A stretch of 64,000 bases of DNA from Pelargonium x hortorum (GCA_036897525.1 JAYMTJ010000019.1:62001-126000); one strand, 5' to 3'. Positions 49,301-62,154 are shown, counted from the stretch's first letter. Translations and numbers: made by a program. Notes: generated by a model from the letters alone, not told the origin.

Positions 49301-51189
49301 CTTTGAGAAGTCTGAATAATACGCGTAAAAGGTGGATGACTGCCAAAAAATTGCCCGTTTAGAAACAACTACGAACTAAAGGTTAATTTAATACCCTATA
49401 CTTTTACAGAACTCCCTCAAAACCCATTTGCCTTTGAGTTATTGGTAACTAGAAATCACTAGAATCCTGTGTTATACTATCATGTTTTTGTCTTAGTATA
49501 CTCCCTTTGTGGTAAAAGGAGGAGCTTACCTTTCGAAATTAGAAGTGTTCGGGAAGCTTTGTACTTTAAAATACCTTTGATCAGAGGAGCTAGGGGCCTA
49601 ATATAGAGTTGTAATTTGTAAATTGAAACCTTTATAGCCAATTTTTATACCTTTATTATACTATACTACGGGGCTTTGAAGCTGCGAATGCCACTTAAGT
49701 TCTATATTGTAACTGTAGGGAACCCATTAAAAAAAGAAGCTGTAAGTCCCTTAATATTTATTTGCTGGTGTTAGTTTAGTGTAAACCCTAATTCCACAAG
49801 CAAGAGCTCCATACTGGGTAGACTTGTTGGAGCTTACTTTATTTTCTTTTAGGTCTACTATTAAGAACTATTAAGATTCCAAAACAGCTGCACTAAAAAG
49901 ACTCATTTGGATAAGGAACCCGCCATGAAGTATTTGCAATAATAATCGCATTGTCGCAGAAGGAAGCAGCGCAAAGCTGTGCCTGAAGGATAAAACTTTT
50001 AAGAAAAAGCCTCAATTTGAGTCTCCTTTATGTATAAAAACTTGTAAATACCCCTGGTGTATGTATAGTTTATAGTTAACCTCTTCTTTCTTGTAGTCTT
50101 CTTCCTTTAGCTTACGAGAAAAAATTATAACCAATAAACACCACATAGAATAATTGCTTAAAAAGAACTCTAGATTTACGGATCTAATACAATATAAATA
50201 GTAAGTAGGGATTTAGTTGTCTAGATTCGTTTAAGTCCTTTATTGTATATTGTTAGGGCTTACGGCTTAACCCTGGCATACTTACCTATATTACTAACTT
50301 CAAGAAGGACTTTAACTCCGATGAGAAACAAGACAAAACTTAGACAAGCTTTCCAATACTATCTCCTACATGTACATGCTCTTGTCCTTGATCTCTAAAT
50401 CTCTAGTCTAGAATGACTCAATTCTCATTTTTTTCTTAGTGTTATGAATAAGGGTATATTATATAACGGAAAGACCTATCGAGTGGTACTTCTATTTCAG
50501 CTGACAAAGGTTCTGGTCTTTCTATTAGAGTTAAGAGGGAAGCAACCCTTGTCCAAGAACAACCTCTTTATCCTACTTGCTTGGCGATGCTTTCATTATT
50601 ACTAGGGACTCTTAGCACTATATATGTAATGTAAGTTTTTTACAATAGATTCAAAAAAAAAAAGTCTAATACTTAGATAACGACAAAGAGGACACCCTTT
50701 AATAATCTATCTGAAATCGAAGATTCATAGAGTATCAACTACAAATTAATTCGGAGATTAAACCTGAATAGACTATGACCCACTTCAAAGAAAAAAAGCT
50801 ATAGGTAACAAGCAAGACACATAAACAAAAGTTCTGGCTTATTCAGTTACTCACAATATAAACTCTTTTGCCATAATGGACGGAAGAATGGAAGCGTATT
50901 TTTTTATTAGTTCTATAAGGCAGCATTTCCGGGAGTCGTAAAGCGTTAGTATTCAGTATTCCTTTAGACGAACAGCAACAAAGAGTATAGTCATGTACAA
51001 AGCTTTTAATCAGCATACTTGGTATCAGATATCGGGAAAAAAACATAAAAAAAAAGCACGTGCATTCAAATTCAAAATAATATTCTTTATAAAAACAGTT
51101 ATAGTTAAGAGGGTGGTAAGCCTTTTGGAATTGAAGATAATCACCAATCACTCAATATAGAGTAGAGGAAATCCCTGCTTATTACTTTC

Positions 51190-51390
51190 TCTACCCCCTT
51201 GCAACGCGTAATACGGGGCCTTTCCTAGACCTTCCTTCTTAAGCTTAAGGGCCTCTATCTTTAACCTTCATACTCGTCTTAAGAGCTATACTTTTCTTGG
51301 TTGTACTTTTCTGCTTCTTATGAGTCTTCTTACTTTTTCTATATTTTATTTTAGCTTTTTAAGTTGTGTTTCTATTCTAGTCTTATTAAG
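51190..51390 (-). other. Lys-rich coding-like fragment
   Basis: On the minus strand one frame reads RKSKKTHKKQKSTTKKSI then ALKTSMKVKDRGP. A second frame continues LKLKKEGLGKAP. The TTCTTAAGCTTAAG at 51236-51249 is the inverse of the 14 bases at 24805-24818 and encodes LKLKK in both places. Purine bias on the coding-like strand is strong. It is read as a decayed family member; no start codon or domain is recognised. Confidence 0.32.
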
Positions 51391-52767
51391 TTAAGGTGCA
51401 TTACTTAGTAGGGTTTCCCCTTTCTTTAGATTACTGACACTTGATAGAATGGTCTCTTTCAGTCAGAAAACTTGGTTATTTAAAGATTTAGCTTTATTAG
51501 ACTCAAGTTTTGTGTTTACAGCCCAGTAATATTCTTTTCTTCTTAATTAATGAAATTTCTTTGAAAGTATGTAAATAAAGAAACTACTCAATAGAAAAAA
51601 AGTTCTATACCCTGCCCAGAAATGAAAATCTAGAAGAGTCCTCTAGATCCCGGGAAATCCTGTAATCTGAGGAGAGACCCTACACTTTGAGTTTTAACTG
51701 TACAAATCCAGATAGCAAGGATAATACTCAGAAGTTTTCCTCGACGAGACCCGCAAGGTTTTGTAATCGAAGGAGACCCCAAAGAATACGGAATACTAAG
51801 GGATCTTCATACCATATAAAGTACTTAAGAACAAAGAAACCCGGGTTCTAAAAATTAAAGTAATACTAAATAAACTGAGCTTATTCATAAGGACTTTATG
51901 TAGATTAGAAATTCCTCTTCTAACTTTAGTAGCTCTTCCTAGTTTTTTTTTCTAACACAAAATAGTCCTAGATATACCCAATTACCCCTACGGGATGCCC
52001 TTTCTCTTAGAAAGCTATATTTAAAAAATTTTTAAAGTACTTAAAATGCTATAATAATCCCAGCTTTGTTTTGGGAGAGTTTAACTATTCTGGGAAAGGA
52101 CTTAATAAAATGCAAACTCTACCAGAAATTGGGTCTTTAATCGGCTGTTAGCGTAGTTATGGAAGAGTGGGTTTCTTGTTGTTGCCCTGTTTTCTAGTAA
52201 GAGTAAGAAATAATAGAATCAAAGAGTGCAGTGCTTATTGTCAAGGTGTGCTCTTTTTGAAGTGAAGCTTTCTAAACTTAGGTAGGGCTCACTGGGTGTT
52301 GTTAAGTTCTAGTAAACAAGAAGATTTAAGAATTTCCTAAAGCAATTATTAGAATTTTTACTGAGTCTCACCGAACAAAGCGAACAAAGAGCCTCTATTG
52401 TACAGGGTTAATTACATTACAGGTTCTCGGTTATAGAGTGTTTTTTCAAATGAGTTTTTCTGAGTAGGGGCTTTATTTAGTCCAGGGTTGGTAAGGGTTA
52501 CATTTGAGTATAGGTTTTATTTTATACGGGATAAGGGCCCCTTTTTTAATTAAAGTTAATTCTAGAAAATAAGTAATTAAGAGAATAATAAAGACAAGTT
52601 TCTGTTTTTTAAGTAAGTCCACTAAAATTGAGATAAAAGAATAGTTACTCCAGAGACTCTAAGAATTAAAGAAAAAAATTCCCAAGTAGAACCAAGTATA
52701 GCTTCAGCTTCTGAGCAATTCAAAGTTCCTGTTTAGGTTAGGGAGGTATTAAGAATAACGAGGGTAG

Positions 52768-52830
52768 GGTCTAGCTAAGAAGCAAGGTATGCGTAAGAAA
52801 CGGGGTCTTCTAGCTTTAATAGGTATGTAA
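52768..52830 (+). other. Lys/Arg-rich coding-like fragment
   Basis: A short stop-bounded frame reads GLAKKQGMRKKRGLLALIGM. It carries the recurring GLA-K-K word, and its GMRK segment is shared at DNA level with 45631-45644. A further Lys-rich stretch in the same frame (MAKKILKVSK) follows directly downstream. It is too short to be a gene and is interpreted as a decayed member of the same family. Confidence 0.3.
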
Positions 52831-54389
52831 GTTATTATGGCTAAGAAGATTTTGAAAGTAAGTAAGTAAGTCGATAAGCAGTTTTAGGGAATTAGGCCCC
52901 TGTCGTACTCAGTTACTGTATTCCGGTTAAGGAGAGTTTCCAAGGATAACTGAGTAAAGGATTTTTTTTGTTCCTTTGTTTAAGAGGTTTCTGATCCCCA
53001 AAATCAAGGCGGAGAGTTGGGTAAAAAGATACACTTTGTATTCATGTTACAATTAGAGCTCTCCTACTTTCTGTGAAAAATTCCGGCTAGGGTTGCTCGA
53101 ATAAGGTATACTTGTGGATAGAAAAAGACTCGAAAAGGAAGCTTATGACAATCAAATTGAGTTTCTAAGAGGTCCCTTATAATATGCTCTGATACAAGCA
53201 GTAATATTCTTGGTTTTACGGGAACGGAACTTTTTATAGAATACGGATTCCCATCATTACTACAGCAGAACAATATTGATCTTTCTATAATACCCATATT
53301 GTTTTAACAGAGTTTCTTGTTTAAATATTTATCTTACTACATCTTGAGACTTAAAAGATTCTTACTATAACTAATTAACAAAGCTCTGTACACAAAGTAT
53401 GTCCCGTCCCCTTGTTTTTCGGTTTAGGCAAGCGCATTAAACCCTGTCATTCTGTAGTTATGTATCTCCTAACTTTAAATTCACCCGGATATTTCTTCAC
53501 AAACACAAAGCGGAGGTCATTTTTGAAACAATTTCGTTTAAGGAGAACTCGCGAAAACTTTTCCATGAGGCTCCTTATCTTCTAAAATTCCACCTCAGTT
53601 CCGACGTTATCGTACAACCCCCATGGTTCAATCTATACATATTGAATAAGTATCTGTATAGAATCCTTTTTATTTTTTTGTTATTTCAGGCAAGCTCCAT
53701 TCGTAGATCCTAGCCTAAGCAATCCACGTGTGTCTATCTGCTTTTGATAGCTTATGGGATACTTAACGAGTTGTGAATCATTAATCTTGGGTAGAGGGTA
53801 ACCCCACAGTCAAATAGAAGTATAACAAAAAACTATGTTATGTATTAATTCGAAAAATTTTAACATAGAGTTTATTCCCCTTTATACTTCCGCTTAAATT
53901 TGGATATGCTAATGCTAGTGTTTGACTCTTAAAAAAGTCCCGTGGATTTTTTTTTTAAGTAACTGTATTGAGTATTGCTTAAAGCTTGGAATGAATATGC
54001 TTGTATCTATCTAAAAACAGGGGTACTCTCTCCGCCTAAACCTTTACTAACGTAGGGACTTCTTCCGTCTTGAAGATACGGAATAAACTTACACTCTCAT
54101 AAGTTCCAACAAAATTTGGTACTCACTAATTTAGTTTAGAGAGAGCTACACTAGCAAAGGACACGTTAGTTAGAGAATTCTGATAGGATTTATTGACTTC
54201 CTTTAGAGTGTCATTCGGACTCTAGAATCAAGTACTTCATAAATAGAATTCAGTTTATGTTATCACAAAGAAGAGAATCTGTTACAAGAAAACATTGATC
54301 GGTACAGGACCCTGGACTAGAGGGATACCTTCCCTTAATTTCTTTCTTTCGTTTTCGTTATTTAATTTAGATCGCTTGGTTGCTTATAC

Positions 54390-54590
54390 TTGGTTGCTTA
54401 TAAAAGAATCAGGAATTCCCTCAAGTGGCGGGGCCTAAGCAGCAATTACACCATGAAAAGGAATCTCTTTGCTTATGTTATCTTCCTTACCAGTCAAGTA
54501 TTCAGTTTAGACTTCATAGCCAGCCTAGTCAGTTACAGGTTTAACAAGAACCCAATTGAATCTATAGTCCCAGAGTATGAAACTAAGTAA
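54390..54590 (+). other. Open frame of 66 codons, unrecognised
   Basis: It begins at TTG; the first ATG is internal at 54450 (MKRNLFAYVIFLTSQVFSLD). The peptide has one hydrophobic stretch (FAYVIFLTSQVFSLDFIASL) that could span a membrane. It lies in the 54.2-55.0 kb island, which shares a 17-base word with 46.3 kb and a 16-base word with 15.6 kb. No known family, and such a length is expected by chance. Confidence 0.15.
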
Positions 54591-54650
54591 GCAGAACACT
54601 CAGATAGGTCTAGGCAGTAGGCTTAAGAAAGAATACCGGTAAGCAACATC

Positions 54651-54666
54651 GACGGTACTCACTTGC
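54651..54666 (+). repeat. 16-base direct repeat shared with 15575-15590
   Basis: GACGGTACTCACTTGC is present at both places in the same orientation. At 15575 it immediately precedes the AGATCGGAAT repeat; at 54651 it is followed by different sequence. Confidence 0.4.
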
Positions 54667-55669
54667 GAAGGACCGGTTGAAAAAATGCAAATGAGGGTTC
54701 CTTCACTTAAGCTGAGCTGACAAGAGTTGTTAAGTTGGGCTTGGGAGCTAAGATAGTACATTAAAGACAGGGACTCTATAATCTATAAGTCAAGTCATGT
54801 TGCCTCAATTGACAGGGCTAGGCTTTCATTGGTAGGCTATAGGTAAGGGATTCTTTAGGGTTCCTTAGCTAGCTGACAGGCTTTCAAAGGTCCAAAGTAA
54901 TTACCTAGATACACCTACCTGTTAGAAAGACTTAGGAATCTACAAACCAGGAATCAGAATCTGTTATGCTGAATTAGGAAGACTGGAACTATAGGGACTT
55001 ACAAAGAAAATCGACTTGAATACGTATATAAAGAAAAGAAAGAAAGAAATATACCACTCTTTTCGTGCAAAAGAAAGTGCAAAATAGATAGGTTCTAGCG
55101 GGTAACTTATAAAAGGGTTACTTACATATTGGTATAGCAGTAAAAAAAGGAATAAGAATGAGAATTTCCTAACTTAACACCACAAATACCAGGTTATAAA
55201 ATTTTTTCGGTTTCCTCACAGGATAGCTCTTTTCTTATTTAATTATTTTAATGGGATAGATCCCGACAGGTTCCAGCTAACAAAGGGTAGAACAAATCTA
55301 AGAAAATAGAAAGGTATAAGCTGATTTGTAGAATTAGGAGAGTTGTTTAGTACTTGGCTAATAAATAAGGTTTTGGTGTTTCAAAAATTCTTGAGTCTTA
55401 TAAAGAACTTTACAAGTTAAGAAATCCTTTGTTATTCTTCGCCGGACCCAGTTCAGAAAAATTTAAGACGCTTTCTACACTCATTATAGAGATGCGAAAT
55501 CCTTGCTTTATTAGATTGGAATTTTGGGAATATACAAGGCAGTTCTATTCTAAGGGCCTTTTCAATTTTACCGGTCTTTGGAGTTTTTTTTAGTTTATAC
55601 TTAATCGGCTTTGGTTGGGTTTATGTTCCTCCGAAGTTGCGCGGGACCGAAGTTCTTTAGTTTTTTTCC

Positions 55670-55679
55670 CCGGATCCGG
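55670..55679. repeat. Perfect 10-bp palindrome CCGGATCCGG
   Basis: A GC-rich self-complementary core within CCCCGGATCCGGATCGGG (55668-55685), which can also pair in an offset register. It is one of many GC-flanked palindromes in the window. Confidence 0.5.
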
Positions 55680-58600
55680 ATCGGGTAAAACCAAAAGGTG
55701 TAGTAATACTGGAGTGGGAGTGGCCCCCCCCTTGCTAGGCTAATTAAAAGAGTTATTCAAGGTTTTTTATGAGGTTACTTATTTTGTAGAATTACATAGG
55801 CTTGTAAAACAAACATACTTGGTGTAGAGATATAACGTATGCTTACTAAGATATAATAAGATATAAGACTTGACTTAACTTCATTTTATTTAGGGTTGCA
55901 GAGAAAAAAAGAATCTTGACAATTTATAAAAGCAACTGGTCTTTACTGAACTTTTACAACAGGGGCTTAGGCCCACACAGACTAAGACTGACTAAATATA
56001 TCATACGACTGCTAAAGTAAATTACAAATAATCTAAAAGCAGACACAATTTATAGGAATCCTCGTAATTTATTGAGAAATAAAGCTTTTAGTGAGTCCCA
56101 TACAAGGTTCTTCACAGAGTATCCACTTCCAAACACGCGTCTATTCAAGTCCTAATGAGGAGGGGTACCCTGTTAATGTAATAGTTTTCAAAATTCTAGA
56201 GGGCTTCCTTTAAACGCACTCCGTTTAGAATGTCTTCTCAAGTGAGTCTACTTATCTAAGAGTTCTAGGTTTTCTAGGGTAGGGTATCCTCTCTGTTTTA
56301 CTATGAGACAGCTTTTAGAAATCAATAGAATACATAATTAAAAAAAATTTTTTTTAGACAGCGGGGTTTGATCAAATCCTGTTTAAAACTTTTCTAGTAC
56401 TAGTAACAGCTACACAAAAATTCGAGTACTTTGGCCCTTTGAAAGAGTAAGTAATAAATATATTGGTTAACACTTTTCCTAGGCCCTGGGGTTTACTAAA
56501 AAAGAGCACTTCGTATAGTGCATTAATAGTTCAATTTTCTGTTAGTATTAGACCTTTTCCGTAAATAAAGGAGAGCTCGTAAGGCTTAATTCCTTGCTAA
56601 AACTTATGCATATCGCTAAGATTTATCGGGCAAACTAACAGTGTAAAAACCCTGTTTCTCTTATAAGGGTTTTACGAATAATACGGGATTTAAAGAACTC
56701 CCTTTCTGGTAGAGAAAACTTTATACTATACAGGGGTTTATTTCCCTTTTTTTACTGAGGCATTCGTTTTATTCGATAGAAGGATAAGGATAAGACAAAA
56801 GGAGCTCCCTATACGGGATTTTCGGTCTTTGCCTGATATAAAAAACAAACCAACCCTTAATTATTCAATATAGGTATAAAATCCCGTCTCGCCAGGCACC
56901 TTAGAGCCCCCTCAAAGTAAGTGGAGATAGTACTAATAAGGGGTACCTCTTTCTTTAATGAAAACCGGGGATGCTCCTTCAGGCATTTAAACTAAAAAGC
57001 TATTGAAGTTCATTTTTTGGAATATTTGAAAGTAATGCCTTTCTAGATAAATAAATGTAGATAGTAAAGTAAACTTAGAGTACTAGCTCTCTTTGACTAT
57101 TTGAAGGGTAAACCAAAAGGAAGAATAAAGAAAAGTGTTCATCTAGGCTTTATAGAGGCTACCAAACTTCTTAACACAAAGGAATAATACCTTAATTTGT
57201 GGTTTTAAATTATGAGTGTTACTCCTCGAGCTGGGGTTAAGGTTTGCTATAACTGGGGTTGTTGCTTAAGACAAAGAAAACTTAAATTACTTTACCTATA
57301 ACAACTACAACTCAAAACGTAACTCATACTTGTTTCGCTTTGTATCCACTTTGTAGAATTACAGGATTTATGTTATGACATTTACCAAAAAAGCTTCTAT
57401 ATCATCTACTATAAACCTATGTAAGTGAACCCCCATACATTCCTTGAAAAGTTTCGGAGTTTTTTTTAAGAGTGCTGAAAAAAAGAGTCTCTTCCTAGTG
57501 GAGTTCATTCTTGCTTGTCTAAGTACGTTTTACTACAATTTATTTAAGCCGGTTCTATCTATAACTAGGTCACGTATACTGGGAAGCTCTTATCTGGTAA
57601 ATGCTGTTAGGATATTGACTAAAAAAACCTCTATGTGGTATATAGATGCCCCCTCTCCTCTATACTAAGAGGATTTATTTATTATAAGGCACTGATTTTT
57701 TTATGACCATGAAATGCATTTTGAAAAGAATAGTAAATAAACTGCTAAATTGTTTTTTTTAATTACCTATTTTCTGCCATATCCACTTAAAAAGTCAACG
57801 AGAGCGCTATTTTATATTAAATAGAGAAGGGGAGTCAATAAAAGTTCAATAGGGAAAACCAGAATTCCATGGCAGGGGTTCTCCTAAATGCAAATATATA
57901 TATACGAGGCGAGGGGTGAGCTTATTAAGCCCGGGGGTGCTCCGATTAGCCAAACTATATTTTACATAGAACTTAGGTATTCAGTATTATCGATCTTCCC
58001 TACTGCTATAAAGTAATGAATCCGATAAACAAGTTTTTGTGGAATAGGCAAATGTTCGAATCCTGTTTACTTCGATTTATTATAATGATTTCCTTTTTTA
58101 ATAATTTTAAAGTAGCAAGCTAATTGAGGAGTCCTTCTTTTTTTTTTTTTAATTAGGGAAATGGAAATCCTAGCTTTTTTGATATCCTATAAAAAAACAT
58201 GAGTTGAAAAATACCCAGTAAGAATATACTGCAATACAGAAAAGGACCCCATCCATATGGAATTTTGTTTATCTAGGATTCTGTCTCTTATTTAAAGCCA
58301 ATAGAAAACTTAGGTACAAATAGATTTTGTTCTCCACTATTATCTGAGTTGGAGGTATTCTTACTCAAAAACAATTAAAAAAAGTAGAGCCATGACTTAT
58401 CGACTGTAAAAACCAAAGGTTCAAGCCGGTTCAGTGCAGAGTTCTTGCTATAATTATTTAGAAATAAAGAGACTTACTACAAAGAATTAGCCCGAGTAAG
58501 CTTTGTCTAAACCATGTATCCATGCCTTTGTTATTATTCCAGCTGCATGAGCAAGATTTGGATTGGAATAGAGACACCTGAGATTGCTAGACTACTCCTT

Positions 58601-60188
58601 TTGCTTTAAATTAAATACACGAAAACAAAAGATAACCCGCTAAACAAAAAAAAAAGTACAATACGAGTACTGACTTTAGATTTTATTAATAAAGGCTTGG
58701 TTTTCCTTGTCCTTGTCCTTACTTAGGACAGAGATACTTAATACCTTACTTTAGTCGTCGATGATAACCAGTAAATCTTTAGCTCTATAAAAGAAATCTA
58801 AGTCCTTAAAATCTCAAGGATATAAAAAGAGAGCTTTACTCTAAACTAAAAAGTATTAAATTGAAATTACATTTGAGTGAGTATGGGTATACACTCCTTT
58901 TGAAATAGTCTAGAAAAAAAGCCCAAGTTTAGCGAATCCTTTACTTTTCATTTCTCATGTGTTCTACTTAACAACTAACTGTCTTTTATGGAGATATGCT
59001 GCAAATTCCCCAGTTTTTTTCTAGTCCTCAAATTAAAGTTGGTTTTATCCGGTAACACAAGATCTAGTCTAGGGTTTCCCGTAGGGATTCAAAAGCGTTA
59101 CAACTTCTATTAGATTTTTTTTTATAATTCAAGTGTTGAGTTACCGTGAACAACCCCTCCTACAAGCTTCGAAGATGTTTTTCGGAAGCACTTATATATA
59201 TAAAGTATAGAGCTCGGGCAATCCTTAGAGTCAAAATAGTCTATAGAATCCAAAGCAAAATTTAAGAAATGCACCCACAAAAAATGTTTTAAAACACGAT
59301 ATACGTCACGAAAAAAGCCCGCTCTGAGCATTTTCACTTAAAAGGTTATACCGGGTTTCCTTAATATTTTTAGCTCTATCTAATATCTAACAACGAAAGC
59401 CCTCTTCTTTTGGCGGAATTCTTATTACTCAATCCCAGTTCAAGCATACGTACTTTTGTGAGTTCCCAATTTTTTTTTTGTTTTAAAGACCTCCTTAAAA
59501 ATCCAGTAGCTTGAGTAAGGTAGTTGCCTATAAAAAAATAGCCCCTCACTTGTATTGTTCAGAATTCGAATGAAAAACTTCAGATATAGAAAATGAAACC
59601 CTCTACCTCATATCCGGAGAAAAACCCGCAATTAATATTGATAATTTTAAGGATATGCTTTTTTGAGGACTCTAGTCGATAATGGTAATAATCAAACCTT
59701 TAGCTTAATTAAATTCTAGTCAATTTACATAGATAGGCAATGATTGTTCTAAATGACTTCTAATTTGAGTTATAGGAAGGCGGTAAGAAGGCCCCTTTCC
59801 CTAAAATTTCTTGTCCACACGACTCCAGTTTCCTTTCAGTTCACAAAAAAGTAATAGCTCGCCCATTAAATAAAGGTTAAAATTTCTTTTATTAGGAATT
59901 CGCATATGGAGTTCCTTGCAGACCTTGAGAGAAAAGATTCATTAACTTTATATAAATACCTCTGATTTTCTTATATCTTCGATTCTTTAACTTTCCTACC
60001 TGGTTAGTAATGATATGCTTTTGGGGTATCTTGAATGGGAAATTTTAAGCACTACCTCTATAACGGTCTTGTATTCTAATTCTAATTATAGAATATTTAG
60101 TTAATGAAGAATCTGGATAGGGTGGGTTAAAAAAAGGTAAGCCTTAGGAATTTCTAAGCGATAGGAAGGGGTTTCCCTAAGTCTAGAT

Positions 60189-60235
60189 TGGATTTGAACC
60201 CTTGTATCTGACGGTATTCTGTACTCTGTAGCTAT
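60189..60235 (-). repeat. tRNA 3'-half-like repeat, copy 3 (diverged)
   Basis: GGATTTGAACCCTTGTAT differs from copy 2 (GATTTGAACCTTTGTAT) at one base over 17. A following GTATTCTGTACTCTG is close to GTATTCCTGTACTTTG at 24934-24949, which also follows a TTGAAC word. On the minus strand these read like a tRNA 3' half (GGGTTCAAATCC) without a pairing T stem. No complete tRNA is present. Confidence 0.35.
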
Positions 60236-60438
60236 TTAAGTCAGACAAGTATAAATTGACTTTTTTAAGTTTTAAGGGAGTTGTTGTTAGTTAAAAGGAA
60301 GTCTCTCTTTCGTATAAGTCAACTAGATCTCTAGCAATCCTGTTAGCAACTATCTTAGTCCGCTCTGCTAGTACAGTAGATGGAGGGATGGTGATGCTGG
60401 TCTAAGCTGATCGATGGAATTCCTGCTAGGATAGGAAG

Positions 60439-60672
60439 TTATTTAGTCGATGAAAGTAATGACAGGCCAGAAAAGTACTTGGTATAGACGGTAAATAACA
60501 AACAAATTGTCGAAGCAGAGATGGTTCTTGATGGTATTACCGAGGTATTCTTTGTTGAAGGTGGTAGAGATGCTAAGAGATTTAGGTTACTAAGATGCAT
60601 TGAATTACAGGTTAACTTGATAGCTGTCTCTCTTTGCTCGGTCAATTGATGGTACAGCACTGCAAAGTTTGT
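60439..60672 (-). other. Open frame of about 77 codons, Ser/Thr-rich, unrecognised
   Basis: On the minus strand a frame follows a TAA and contains LYHQLTEQRETAIKLTCNSM, NLLASLPPSTKNTSVIP and SRTISASTICLLFTVYTKYF, ending SSTK. The only ATG is internal (NSM-H), so a full-length start would have to be CTG or edited. The surrounding 60.3-60.9 kb lacks the AT-rich, palindrome-dotted texture of its neighbours. A hydrophobic stretch (ICLLFTVYTKYF) is too short for a firm membrane call. Chance remains a fair explanation. Confidence 0.18.
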
Positions 60673-61730
60673 TTAAACGATTCTTTGAGAGTCCTAAGTC
60701 CAAAGCTGGGAAGAACCAGAAAACATTAGAACCACTAAAATACACTCTTTGGAACCTAGGAGAAGTCCCTGCCTGTATTGCTAGTCGGGGTAGGTATACC
60801 TAGTAGGAATGAGGAATAGGTCAAGCAGGAACGCTGTCGATGGGTACATAGCCTAATTAATAGAGGAAATCCTTGTCGAAATTCTCCCTTAGCTAGGTCT
60901 TTTATCCTGATTAAAGTTTAATTATAACATAGAATATTATAGCAAGCGTAAAAAGTATAAAGAAAGCAAGTATTTACCTTACTCTAAGGTAAGACTATCT
61001 TGAATGAAAGGTCTTTTCATTTTATTAAAAGGACTCCTTGTGGGTCTGCGGTGATACTGGATAATCGTAAAGGCCTAAAAAGTCTCAGAAACTTCTAAGA
61101 TTCAAAATTTTTAGTCTGTAAACTCTAAAACAAATAGATAGACATTAGCAGCAATTCCTTGCACAAGGGTAAAAAAGACTTGAAATCTAAAATACCTAAT
61201 TAAATGAAGTACTCTATCTAAGGAAAGCTACAATAGAATCAGTTTATCCGGAACTCATAAAACAAGAATAACCTAAAACCAAATTTCAAAATAGTTACTG
61301 AACTTAAGCAAGAATTCTTAGACTATAACTAGAGCTGTCAGCTACAGATAGAAAACTCCAATAGATAGATTCTGAGTCTCCTTTAATTTCCTTTACTTAT
61401 TTGGTAAGAATATTTCCTCCTGGCTTTCTCGAGCTTATCGAAAAGGTGGGGACTTAATACGTGCATACATGAATCTCTATTACCGAGTATAAATGGGAGC
61501 TTAGGTTAAGGCATTCTAATCCCTGATATAACATACTTACATATTAGAACAGAACTCTTTTGACTTACTTGAAATTAGGGCTCTTTAAGCTTCAATTATA
61601 ATACTTACACTTAAAGCCCCGAAAAAAGATCTATTACTTGCTTTTGACTTATACTTGTACTTCCTCAGAGCTTGGGAGTTAGAAAGAAGCGCGCTATAAG
61701 ACCCTGTTGTTGTATACCTTTGTTGAGGAG

Positions 61731-61772
61731 GATTAGGAGAGACTTGCAGAACAGATAACTATTGTTGTGTTG
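61731..61772 (+). repeat. Repeat A, shorter copy (matches 29630-29687)
   Basis: Same ordered words as the 29.6 kb copy without the three small insertions. It reads RLAEQITIVVL followed by a stop. Surrounding DNA (61660-62160) is less AT-rich than average. Confidence 0.5.
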
Positions 61773-62019
61773 TAGAGCGAATGTATTCTGTCTGTATTCC
61801 TTTAGCTTGTTTGCTATTGATATAGGATATTAGATTGTCTTGTTATTAAAGGTAAGTATAATACCTGTTGTTCTTTGTAGTTTATCAGTAACAGAGGATA
61901 TAGCCTTAGAAAATAAGAAATCCCTTTTACCGAGTAAACAACTCTTGGTTACGAGCTTAACTCCTTAGAGTATATTGAGTAGTCTATCACACACTATAAA
62001 CCCCCCCAACATTTTCTTA

Positions 62020-62154
62020 ATGACTTGTTCTTTCAGGATAGCGGGAGCTGTAGGAACCAGAGCTGTACACCACGGGACAGTAGCAGTTGTAGGAGAGCCT
62101 GTCAGCAAGAGAAGGAACAGACCCAGTATCAGTAGAGCTAGAGAGATTGTGTAG
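62020..62154 (+). other. Small ORF in a GC-richer patch (44 aa), unrecognised
   Basis: An ATG-to-TAG frame reads MTCSFRIAGAVGTRAVHHGT, then VAVVGEPVSKRRNRPS and ISRAREIV. It lies in the most GC-rich 130-base patch I noticed in the second half of the window. The frame stays open upstream to a TAG at about 61965, adding roughly 17 codons. Codon content (GCT, GTA, AGA, GGA) looks more protein-like than most frames here. No family is recognised, and it may be a remnant. Confidence 0.2.

Noticed and set aside
58380-58435. tRNA-Tyr-like CGACTGTAAAAACC followed by GGTTCAAGCC
   Set aside because: Neither the anticodon stem nor the T stem pairs; the likeness is limited to loop words.
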